64,000 bases of DNA from Photorhabdus thracensis. GTDB lineage: Bacteria; Pseudomonadota; Gammaproteobacteria; Enterobacterales; Enterobacteriaceae. The position numbers were made by a program, and so were the translations under genes. The stretch spans positions 310,001 to 374,000 of the forward strand of contig NZ_CP011104.1 in assembly GCF_001010285.1 (NCBI RefSeq), read 5' to 3'. Shown here piece after piece: positions 41,101-47,320 of the stretch; position 1 is the first letter of the stretch, and the number at the start of each line of letters is the position of its first letter. The notes under the pieces were generated by a model that was not told where the DNA came from, did no database searches, and saw only the letters and a list, made by a program, of their open reading frames with translations.

Positions 41101-41365
41101 AAGCAGCGCCTGTCGCACCTGCAAATGACAAACCGCCATTTCCCGTTTTACAAATACCTGCGTAACCTGAAGCTCCTTTTACCGAAAGTTCACCGTTTGT
41201 ATGGTATACATCGACTTTAAATGAACCAACCGTAACATTGTCATCCCCGCCATAAGCATAAACGTCACCACCAACACCAATTGCAGTAATATTATTACCA
41301 TCATTATCGTCGTAATACTTTCCAGTAAAGAAATATTCTGTACTTCTATTTGATGATTTCCCCAT
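29162..41365 (-). CDS. rtxA: MARTX toxin RtxA (4,067 residues)
   Basis: Multifunctional autoprocessing RTX toxin; start at 41365 with AAGGA upstream. Residues 1-290 and about 540-640 are A-type repeats (GxxxFxGAGxxNxI), and about 640-1330 are B-type 19-residue repeats (GGANVLTKVGDG). Residues about 1428-1725 are two tandem jelly-roll-like units (NLIVNGNFEQGG, SLIINGDFERGG). Residues about 1725-1990 form a charged coiled coil. About 2020-2690 is an unassigned effector-region domain in the slot where other MARTX toxins have RID, but with no cysteine. About 2755-2970 is an alpha/beta hydrolase (nucleophile elbow GYSIGG, His in GHEES). About 2990-3190 is the inositol-phosphate-dependent cysteine protease domain (His in WQIVGHGRDE, Cys in IVGCSL). 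The end carries C-type RTX repeats (about 3695-3910) and a secretion tail. It is shorter than the 4,545-residue V. cholerae toxin and has no actin cross-linking domain that I recognise. Exported by RtxBDE. Confidence 0.96.
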   Translation of the reverse strand: MGKSSNRSTEYFFTGKYYDDNDGNNITAIGVGGDVYAYGGDDNVTVGSFKVDVYHTNGELSVKGASGYAGICKTGNGGLSFAGATGAAFIDHNGETGDLYYSGAAGYNKLVRKGLSGDIRFKGAGGYNELWHEIDQGNLYFVGAGVANDIDRTWFNRYQGTQGDVTFNGAGAANNINSQMESGNITFEGAGADNHIVRKGREGSIILRGAGASNRIERIRHSEDVYEQTRGDITFEGAGGYNKLYSDIAHSNINFSGAGAYNEITRTGAENEIEFAQAKDIVMTSATIEGDWIEQPQPVNAIKSTKEPDTYLFAFANNVNTKVVAVRLQNDPDTGKLRYYATTWYKEGHHLKDLAAENISMNNGFFPIKNEEAINLTSINLLYRQTTTIHGIEEALLPSKWVTYAGGANVKAENVTLGDAKMGGYAISADGSKIDVSAVKSNSLPNTYVYAAFLNPYTKVVEVKLANDYETGKLKYIAKAWYKQGDHTGRLADETFSYPYGYRSMGVGYTLSQLHYDLNIDHSMPDRLARLAGDSEQDLTKSSITGGDSSGDIYFSGVGGGNIIKSNVTDGDVNFNGAGAANVILHSSKFGNTHFEGAGAANVIVKSGEEGNLTFRGAGLANVLVHQSLRGEMHAYAGGAANVLVRVGDGRYLAHLLAYGNISIHKGNGDSQVLMLGGYNTHTQIGHGSANWSGAGGFNIITQAGKGNLSSVLLGGANVLTKLGAGDLVAGMLGGANIITHLNDEIETSDTTAIALGGANILTKKGPGNTLAVMSGGTNVLTHIGDGNTTGVMLGGANILTKVGDGNTTGIMLGVGNVFTHVGDGQTLGVMGAAGNIFTKVGDGTAITAMLGAGNIVTHIGNGDAWALMGGAANIFTKVGDGNALALMIAAGNVFTHIGDGTSVALMLAKGNIATKVGNGVTLSAMIGKANIFTHVGDGNTFAAMIGGANVLTKVGDDLTATLMVGKANIYSHVGDGTSIGLFAGELNVMTKVGEGTTLAAMFGRANIMTHVGNGLTGVLALGEANIVTKVGDDFMGVVAAAKANVITHVGDSTTAAVLLGKGNILTKVGDGTTVGLLISDVGNVMTHIGDGTTVGFAKGKANIITKVGNGTGVNAVWGDANVLTQVGDGDRYNFAKGKANIIAKVGDEQEVTVVQGDANIITHIGNGDDYTGAWGKANIITRVGDGRNVVLAKADANIVTQVGHGDSFNALWSKGNIVTKVGDGIQVTAAKGEANVTTTVGNGLSVTATHGDLNVNTKVGDGVSVNVVWGEYNANTKVGNGLNVAVMKGTGNANIHVGDGLGLNASYARNNVAIKIGNGDFYSFSVAKSNKLSSLFENIKQTALGVGGSQAINYLVQGDEANTSGTHKGRGAINLEEVSAIDGFQMDEIAPVDSDLSSRLSGSVTAVERPDIDSIESVLNRKTRSASSQNENLIVNGNFEQGGVGWQSTNGIEAYSPASVYGLDNTGYGERVSELDVDKNTIIWQELKNLSEGEVISLTFDFASRLDMVDRDLSDNGIMVLWNGESVFSASGERAIWHSQKLDLMAKAGTNRIEFKGTGQDDGLGYILDNIVAKSETSLIINGDFERGGLGWQSTNDIEAYSSATAYGLDNTGYGERVSELDVNKNTTIWQELQNLSEGEVITLSFDFANRPNAYLTDNGMQVFWNNEEVFSTSRDATRWQKKTLELTAKAGDNRIAFKGTGLNDGIGYILDNVVAKSKHPQQANAVTEHAKQDKAAQNALNDKEKAEKDRLLLEQEKDKQLAVIEKSQSQLALTDQEALNQSGLTQRNVIKAEAQVETDKLISMTQSLETLDDYANYDGEASDPWRDQFAAEFLERVQYELDYTKFIAQRKLATAQQYLTDNQQQVEQTVAKSEAGVEKSEQHRASAKQDIADAQKKAGLRKEEALSQQQRAEKAENDANIAYQDAKKRGERDTATAESKVVQVQADVKGAKQSDSRPDRAGAGGSGLSGKAYESTGAGETGSHIDPESMPAVKGKFYKGLTEEERQALAGAKQAINRLQINAGVRAAKTDVLDTSTFAKAQADNMVAPTLNNPGEFVRRSLRDLQSLGNDPQGEQHNSVIFDKLKFNLLKEGNKLFINPGVGTLGWKNQLSKALIAVREIFNKKMMSHFNEEHVLQFEQALSHWQQRNPAEFARHSSQVNLVRLKIGRMIEHLQAQRAESVGILGITVVPQHAEQLNPQIILDGTGRVVGLKGGGVTEGEIDRLIEWQMTPLTRTNSITEREVPRTESESLIVFMSRLEEADIPDTMPLVERARELWLTGQVTSKKTIRLFNDAATQLKAYPELHALVLSLQIDAHRKKATTQYIDNLFGRRFDSELAHALVKTVSPDAIVAARRTGQFLVQEFEQWMQNTSVAPVRDIAIRMQAFANVIQKDVRPWFSRVPELTTFLQQPTFDNFKTMMTKVDNGFEMIKIPFLAVKMSNVDGMGLSSSQWKAEGDIFYREEIYKTRSTSSQLAKWAGVTHKVKITEQKTNDYGIVLPYQPPGDRYEDFLSGRKVAAGRILTPGHETALERNALAQGHSVVTGASGSTNIMVHLNNYIASQDPTFPVDQGYLNTLAFLVFDGGHSVNESLVIYKALQATGAQRRQVLQNYTASYMDLMDIAGDKGKLWISQALNSAFEKTLHLYREYTPERELRHSPVKALQALSGKNGASESVITGNDGAPPRDNESLNPLTRFFNNELYGFKEDRRYISDNIKEELKRAVDNGKSNKITLEGGQGRLTGYYHLGDVKPGSFSTAATKKVVLFIHGSGLSAEEQASAIQRHYQKQGIDMLAINMCGYGGSDGGPSEKGLCQDARTMFRYLVKDRGIAPGNIIIHGYSIGGPVAADLARYAAQNNQAVSGLLLDRPMLSMDEAITVHETLNPGTTTGALAKAMNGQFSVEKNLKGLPINTPIMLLTDNQILGHEGEKLRAKLMASGYHVSGEQTFYGHEESGALMSQYADRIVSTLSGSQNKHRDVIKNLVQKSDAHRSRFDGHIIIQMENDPIVAKAVINLAGKHPRSSVIVKLDSDGKYHVVYGNPDRLSGKLRWQIVGHGRDESAQNNTRLSGYSADELAIKLKLFKQNFRQAGEPERISIVGCSLISDDKRDGFAYRFITALNEQGIRSEVSARRSEVAVDATGRKFTRDKNNQWVNKLDDNKLVLSWNEQGELATRTEKVRRGIAESDINLAKVGYTEADAVSRGTIADNVNVFTAPGKRKNRIEVSSNLQSDKPLTYSGNIQVNVGNGEFTAINWGTSNVSVKIGTGGFKSLAFGDNNVVVHIGDGNSKHSVNIGGYQALEGAQMFIGNRNISFNQGRSNDLIVMMDKSTPTPPLVNPFDGAVRITGVLKAIAHSGEERNWLAAQNRQWTLSGAKKFVRDMSGLDQTSSVDYKTLVDLDSQHERSSRGLKSDAEAALNKKYNQWLSSNGNRIDTGKMSRADKFRQANEKLAFNFAVGGQGADIQVTTGSWNFMFGDHIQSILDTNLGSLFGLMTQQYSTTGMARTTFTYNPRDLPRQLRNKLLGRLASVNADTTLADIFNVDYTAEGRIVSRTGERVDGKVILQEMLSTIGKFSGDQLRAFTDPDKLNDGLKQNIKMNADGVESFFVSHGLKKRAPNENQEKRSPVTINSENIQANDQAERAFGFNSLNLPNLFATIFSEHKQEEMKSLVTNLKKNLTADLLNMEQKTFDFLRNSGHLQGDSDIHVSLGNYNFNWGGDGKDLGAYLGDNNNFWGGRGDDVYYSIGTSNIFTGGEGNDLGVLMGRENWMFGGHGDDTAVVAGRINHVFMGEGSDQTFVFGEGGFIDAGKGRDYVVTSGNYNRVDTGEDQDYAVTIGNNNRVELAEGNDFARVFGNDNRIDGNAGSDVIKLMGYHAVINGGDGDDHLIAAAISKFSRFDGGEGQDLLVLGGYQNSFLGGAGVDSFVVSGKVIESQVNDISAEDMIVFNDVDWQNLWFQRSGYDLVLSVNRHTQDGTEQGIFESVGSVTFNDYFNGHRAKLVIQMGCKDGSGAREFTALSDNAVDSLIQAMSGFSPTAGDNGFIASLDSKSKAAITTAWTDTTMGKGKFA
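29640..30280 (-). repeat. C-type RTX repeats of RtxA
   Basis: Tandem glycine/aspartate nonapeptide-like units (for example GGEGNDLGVL, GGHGDDTAVV, GGDGDDHLIA), about 18 residues per unit, which bind calcium and drive folding after secretion. They are also present in the relic at 41930-43240. Confidence 0.85.
37380..39440 (-). repeat. B-type repeats of RtxA
   Basis: About 36 units of 19 residues with the core (A/G)N(I/V)xTxVGDG. At DNA level the period is 57 bases, with recurrent ATCACC-AC words on the plus strand. In characterised MARTX toxins this arm binds or perforates the target membrane. Confidence 0.88.
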
Positions 41366-41862
41366 AAATAATCCTTTAATTTATCGTTGAGGTTAAGCAG
41401 AAAACCACGGCATTTGATAAATACAGCGGTTGTTTTGAATATTCAATTTACTGTGAAACAGTTCAAATTTTCTGATCTTTTAATAAAAAATCCCAATAAT
41501 AAAAATCAATTATATCCCTTATATGGAATCCCTGATTAAAGGTTATTTCATCCATTAGCCTGCTTTATCCCAGACAAATTAGAGAAATAAAAAATTCAAA
41601 AATATTTAACGTAAATGTTTTTTCCGCAAGGACACTCAAAACACAGAGAAGATAATAAAGTCATTTCTAAAACAATATATAAGCTCTTATTAATTACAAC
41701 CAATTTTTTATTCCACAAGAGTAAAGACATTAAAAAATTATAACGAGTAAAGTCATATAAGTAAATTAGATAATAACATCCTACTTTTTTAGCAAAAAAT
41801 TTCATCAGATAAATAACAATTAGTTAACGAGAAATCTATAATATCCGTTCGTTATTCATAGG
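41366..41862. other. Spacer between rtxA and the toxin relic
   Basis: About 500 AT-rich bases without a supported gene; it should contain a separate rtxA promoter if the terminator at 41863-41895 works. Confidence 0.5.
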
Positions 41863-41895
41863 CAAAAAAATGGCTCACCTATTGTGAGCCATTTT
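41863..41895 (-). terminator. Rho-independent terminator after the toxin relic
   Basis: AAAATGGCTCAC (41867-41878) and GTGAGCCATTTT (41884-41895) form a perfect 12-bp stem with a 5-base loop. On the minus strand it is followed by a run of seven T. It lies 35 bases beyond the relic stop codon, so rtxHC-relic transcription would end before rtxA. Confidence 0.85.
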
Positions 41896-41929
41896 CATTA
41901 TTCATTCCACTTTTAGTATAGAGAATTAA

Positions 41930-44900
41930 TTAAGCAAATTTTCTTTTTCCAATGGTGGTATCGGCCCACGCCGTCGTAATAGCAATTTTCGCTTTACTGT
42001 CCAAACTCTCAATAAAACCATTATCGCCCACGGTAGGCGCAAAACTACTCATTGCCTGGATCAATGAATCAACCGCGTTATCTGAAAGCGCAGTAAATTC
42101 ACGCTCTTCCGATGCGTTCTTATCACTCATCTGAGCCACCAATTTGGCACGATTGTCATTAAAGTAATTATTAAAGGTGACTGAACCTAACGATTCAAAG
42201 ACACCCTGAGCAGTTTTATCCTGAGTATGACGGTTCACTGACAATACCAAATCGTGTCCACTGCGCTGGAACCATAGGTTTTGCCAGTTAATATCATTAA
42301 AGACGATCATATCTTCCGCACTGATATCATTTACCCGATTATCAATCACCTTGTCGCTGACCACAAAGCTGTCTACGCCCGCGCCGCCTGTAAATCTGTT
42401 CTGATAACCGCCCAGCACCAGCAGATCCTGACCATCACCGCCATCAAACTGGCTGAACTTCGAAATGGTTTCCGCTATCAGATGATCATCACCGTCACCG
42501 CCGTTTATCACCGCGTGATACCCCATCAGCTTAATAGAGTCATGACCGACACCACCGTTGATGTGGTTGTGGTTACCAAAGACTCGGCCAAAATCATCTC
42601 CTTCATCCAAATCAACCCGGTTATTGTTACCAATGGTGACCACATAATCCTGACCTTTTCCAGCATCTACCTGGTTGTAGTTCCCTGAGGTCACGACATA
42701 ATCCCGGCCTTCTCCAGCATCAATCAAACCGCCTTCACCGAAGACAAATGTCTGATCATCACCCTCACCCATAAAGACATGGTTAATACGCCCGGCAAGA
42801 ACTGCGGTATCATCCCCTTGGCCACCAAACATCGTATTTTCACGCCCCATCAGGACACCCAGATCATGACCTTCACCCCCGGTGAAAATATTGGATACCC
42901 CTGTCGCGTAATAAACGTCATCACCACGACCGCCCCAGAAGTTGTTGTTATCGCCCAGATAAGCACCGAGATCTTTTCCGGCACCTCCCCAGTTGAAATT
43001 GTAGTTACCCAGCGATATGTGGATGTCGCCATCCCCTTGCAAATGACCGCTTTTACGCAGGAAATCGAATGTTTTCTCTTGCATATTGAGCAAATCAGCC
43101 GTCAGATTCTCTTTGAGATTGGTCACCAACGATGTCATCTCTTCTTGCTTGTCTTTACTGAATATCGTCGCAAACAGGTTAGGCAGATTCAGTGAACCAA
43201 AGCCAAACGCACGCGCTGGTTTGAGCTTTTTCAGTATCAACTACCGAAACTTTGCCTGTTTCATTTCCATCAGGCTCTTTCTCTTTCAGGCCATGACTTT
43301 CCGCAAATGATCTGATGCCATCCTTATCCATGTTGAGATGAGATTTCAGACCATCGAGCAGTTTACTTGGATCAGTGAAGGCTTGCAGTTGTTCACCACT
43401 GAATTTCCCAATGACTTCAATCATCTCTTTCAGAATAGCCATGCCATCCACCGGCTCGCCTGTACGGGAAACAATACAGCCATCTGCGGTGTAATCCACA
43501 CCAAAGATATCCGCTAAGGTGGTATCTGCCCCCACTTCCGCCAATCGACCAAGCAGCTTGTTTTTAAGCTGACGAGGCAAATCCTGCGGGTTATAGGTGA
43601 AAGTGGTCTTCGCCATCCCCGTTGCCGAATATTGCTGAGTCATCAAACTAAACAGTGAACCGAGGTTGGTATCCAGAATAGAGTGGATATTGTCACCGAA
43701 CATTAAGTTCCAGTTACCGGTTGTCACCTGAATATCTGCACCCTGACCACCAACCGCAAAGTTAAAGGCCAGTTTCTCATTGGCTTGACGGAATTTATCT
43801 GCACGGCTCATTTTGCCGGTATCAGCGTTATTGCTATTACGGCTTAACCACTGGTTGAATTTCTTATTCAACGCGGCTTCAGTATCACTTTTCAGGCCAC
43901 GGCTGCTGCGTTCATACTGAGAATCCAGATCAACCAATGTGTTGTAATCCACATTACTGGTTTGGTCTAAGCCAGACATACCCCGAACAAATGTCTCCGC
44001 ACCAGACAATGTCCATTGCTGATCTTGTACCGCTAACCAATCTTGTTTTTCACCAGAATAGGCAATGTCTTGCAGTACGCCGGAAATACGTGCGGCACCA
44101 TCAAATGGATTAACCAGTGGTGGCGTCGGAATTGATTCATCCATCATTATCATCAGGTCATTACTGCGACCCACGTTGAAGCTAACGTTACGGTTACCGA
44201 TAAATATTTGTGCCCCTTCGAGCGCCTGATAGCCGCCGATATTCACGCTATGTTTACTGTCGCTATGACCAATGTGAACCATCACATTGTTGTCACCAAA
44301 GGCTAATAATTTAAAACCGCCATTGCCTACCTTGATACCCAAATTCGACGTTCCCCAGTTGAGTAAGGTCGTTTCACCATTCCCCACATGCACCTGAATA
44401 TTGCCAGAGTAACTGAACTGGTTATTCGATACGTTACCTGAGTCAATTTTAGTCTTGTTTTTACGCTTCTCTGGCGCAGTGAAAATATCGGCATTATCCA
44501 CAATGACGCCTTTAGCCAGTGTATCTACATCCGCAATACCAACACGGGAGAGGTTGATATCCCCTTCTGCAATACCACAACGAATCCGCTCTGAATGGGT
44601 TTCAAGTTCGCCTTTCTCATCCCAGCACAATACGATTTTGTTATCAGTCAGATTATTGAACCACTGATTATTTGCATCCCGGGTAAATTTACGTCCGGTG
44701 ACATCAACGGCAACATCACTACGGCGAGCTGAAACACGCGTGTGGATATCTTGCGCCTTTAAAGCGGTGATAAAGTGACGGGCAAAACCATCCCGTTTGT
44801 CATCACTAATCAGCGAACAACCCACAATACTGATGTGATCTGGCTTACCTGCCTGACTAAAGTTCTGACTGAACTGTTTCAGGTTTCTTGCCAGTTCATC

Positions 44901-46103
44901 CGCACTGTAACCACTTATACGGGTATGATTCTGTGTTGATTCATCACGGCCATGCCCCACAATTTGCCAACGTAATTTGTCTGACGGTTTAAATTTAGAT
45001 GCATCACCATAGACGACACGGTGTTGACCGTCAGAATCAAGCTGAACAACCAAACTGGAATCCGGGTGTTTACCCGCCAAGTCTGCCGCCGCTTTGGCTG
45101 CTACAGGATCATCTTCCATCTGGATAATGATCTGACCATCAAAGCGCGTTTCGCTACCATCGGTTTGTTGTGTAACGGCAATGCGAGCCCAGGATTCGAC
45201 ATCTTTGTTTTTTAGAACAGCGTCTGACGATAATTTTTCCAGCACAGATACCGGAGCATCACCATTCGCCGAACCTTTCAGTGTCAATTTACTGATGGTC
45301 GGATCAGCAAATATCTGACCGATATTCAACTGTACGAGGCTGGCTGCTTGTTTAAAGTTGTTGCTTTCTACTTCAACAGAAACCTTCTGGCCTTTCTTAT
45401 CCGTGACTTCCAGAGTGATAACATCTTCACGGTAATCCACGATCTGCCCTTTGACACCTGAATCCAGCGAAAACATTCTTCCCTGCTCTTTCAGTGCACG
45501 CAATACATAACTTTGTTCACCCTCACGCGCCGGTTTCCAAGTACTGTCATAACCCGTAACATCACTACCTTCAAATATATTATAGTTAATATTGAAGCTT
45601 GGTTTTGAACTGTCCTCTGGGCTGGCAGGAGCATATTGATAACCTATAAGAGATCGGTAACCCGTGATTATGCTCTTATGGAAAGAATCCATAAAATGGC
45701 GAAAATCATCATAGTTATCAAACGAGTTAGCGCCAAAGTTAGGATCGAAGAATGACCAGATTGTCCGAGCTTCGCTCTTATGCACAACTACCAACATGGC
45801 ATGATCTTCAGACATAAATGTCATATAAGTCGATTGCTTCACATTGCGCAGTTGCTCCAGAACAGATTCATAGCCACCAGAATCATGATTCAACGGATCA
45901 CCAATCCTCGCTCCTGTTAACCCATTTGCTTTTAACCTTGCACTATAGTCAATATTCCCCTTCGCCTTCTCGATCAAACTACCAGCATCAAGTTGTTGAA
46001 GATGTTGTATTGACAACAACTCTTCGATAGCCGGGCCGGCTTTCTGACGGCGATATTGATTAAGCAAAGAAGATTCAACGGAGTTGATGCAGACCGCTGA
46101 CAA
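41930..46103 (-). pseudogene. Truncated MARTX toxin relic: C58-like segment + CPD + RTX C-terminus
   Basis: A partial toxin directly downstream of rtxC, where rtxA normally starts. The first open part (46103-43179, 974 residues, in-frame TTG at 46103, stop three codons upstream) begins with a segment absent from the intact RtxA. YMTFMSEDHAMLVVVHKSEARTIW followed by SFFDPNFG gives the His and Asp of a C58 (YopT-type) cysteine protease. Then come a CPD with WQIVGHGRDE and IVGCSL, and the pre-RTX region. A frameshift near 43200-43240 passes to a second frame (43240-41930, 436 residues) with the RTX repeats and tail, close to the RtxA end. It lacks the whole A/B-repeat arm, so even if repaired it would not enter cells by the known route. 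Probably the remains of a second rtxA with another effector. Confidence 0.85.
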
Positions 46104-46139
46104 ACCCCATTAGAAAGCCTTTAAATAATAATATAGAAA

Positions 46140-46601
46140 TTAAACAAAGAACCACTGCACCTGACGAATACAGCGATTGTTTTGGACATCAAGTTTCCCG
46201 CGGACAGTACAAGCCTTCTGGCCTTTCCACGGTAAAAAAACACGGCGGCGTAAATCCCTGGCAACTTCACGCCCATGACCAAAAGGAGCAATCATTTCGG
46301 GGAAAAAAATATGTGAACCTGAGCGCCAGTCCGTATGAATAAGCTCTCTTTCTCCGGCAAGAATCTCTTCCCGATTTTGTTCAGATAAAAAAGCCCAATT
46401 ACAAAAAGCAACTGGGTGCCCTTGTTCATCTGCATAGTAGCAAAACTGATTCAGTTCAAACGCAGGCAAGATACGCTGTTGCCACTCAGACACCAGGTAT
46501 CTTCGATGCAGAGGAGAATACTGACTCAGCAGCATCACTCCTCCGATCATGGCCTGAATTTCTGCGGTATTCAGTTTCGCTGGTTGATGTATAATCGCCA
46601 T
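46140..46601 (-). CDS. rtxC: RTX toxin-activating lysine acyltransferase RtxC
   Basis: A 153-residue HlyC-family protein that transfers a fatty acyl group from acyl-ACP to lysines of the RTX toxin in the cytosol. Visible family features are the conserved SPLHRRY with catalytic-type His32, the PAFELNQFCYY strand, and GHPVAFCNWAFLS. Length matches the family (about 150-170). It follows rtxH with a 21-base gap, and the toxin relic begins 36 bases after its stop, as in the rtxHCA order of Vibrio. Whether the intact RtxA, beyond a terminator, is acylated by it is inferred. Confidence 0.92.
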   Translation of the reverse strand: MAIIHQPAKLNTAEIQAMIGGVMLLSQYSPLHRRYLVSEWQQRILPAFELNQFCYYADEQGHPVAFCNWAFLSEQNREEILAGERELIHTDWRSGSHIFFPEMIAPFGHGREVARDLRRRVFLPWKGQKACTVRGKLDVQNNRCIRQVQWFFV

Positions 46602-46622
46602 GCGTTACTTAACCGCCAAGTG

Positions 46623-46973
46623 TTATTTTGTGTTTTTAGATGGGCGTTTCTTAGAATTAGCAGGTTCTTCCACCATAGATTCCGACGCAGTTTGCTCTTC
46701 TGTGATTTGCGGAGCAGGTAAAAACCCTGCCGCGACCAATTTGTCAAACTCAGCCGCCATACGTGGATCTTCCAACATATTTTTAACCATCGAAACCATA
46801 TACATGAATCCCGATGCAGGCATATGGATGACTTGCTTTAATTCAAGTTCATTATCATTTTCCGCCATTATTCCGTTCGCCATCCGATTTGGCTCCTGAC
46901 CAACAAAATAAAGAGAGAAAATACCTTTGTTATAATTGACGCTAGAGATGGTTTGTACAAATTTTTCAGACAT
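46623..46973 (-). CDS. rtxH: RtxH-like conserved protein upstream of rtxC
   Basis: A 116-residue protein in the place of rtxH, the small conserved gene that precedes rtxC in MARTX loci and has no established function. It has no signal peptide or membrane helix. Residues 1-85 look folded (FVQTISSVNYNKGIFSLYFVGQEPNRM, then MASGFMYMVSMVKNMLED-like helices), and the end is a low-complexity, Lys/Ser-rich tail. It is the first gene of the leftward operon, facing rtxB across a 347-base divergent region. Identification rests on position and the general pattern, so the name is moderately secure. Confidence 0.75.
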   Translation of the reverse strand: MSEKFVQTISSVNYNKGIFSLYFVGQEPNRMANGIMAENDNELELKQVIHMPASGFMYMVSMVKNMLEDPRMAAEFDKLVAAGFLPAPQITEEQTASESMVEEPANSKKRPSKNTK

Positions 46974-47320
46974 ATTTTATTCACCAAAAAAATAAACAAT
47001 TCATTAAAAACAATGCTAAATATATATAACAACAAAAGCATTAAACTCAAAGAAATTTCGAGTTTATACAGCGATAAATGCTGCTAAATGAGTGAGTCAA
47101 ATGAAATAATATAGTGCAAAAACTCAAAGACAATATTCATATCTCAAAAAGTCTCTTTACCCCCCACATATAGTCCTATTTACCCACACTGTTACCGACA
47201 ACAAATATAAGATAATTAAGTGACATTAAATTACGACATAACAAACAGGCAACATAACAATCTGTTTTTATTAATATTTTATGCAAATATTACTTATACA
47301 AATTCTAAAGACATTTATTC
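46974..47320. promoter_or_regulatory. Divergent promoter region rtxHC(A) / rtxBDE
   Basis: An AT-rich 347-base stretch between the two oppositely directed rtx operons. It must hold both promoters. I could not choose reliable -35/-10 pairs or an operator. Confidence 0.5.

Noticed and set aside
41596-41805. A 69-residue minus-strand frame between rtxA and the relic
   Set aside because: No ribosome-binding site or recognisable domain, and AT-rich random composition.
43179-43240. Programmed ribosomal frameshift in the MARTX relic
   Set aside because: No slippery heptamer or following structure is apparent, and the gene also lacks its 5' arm, so ordinary decay is simpler.
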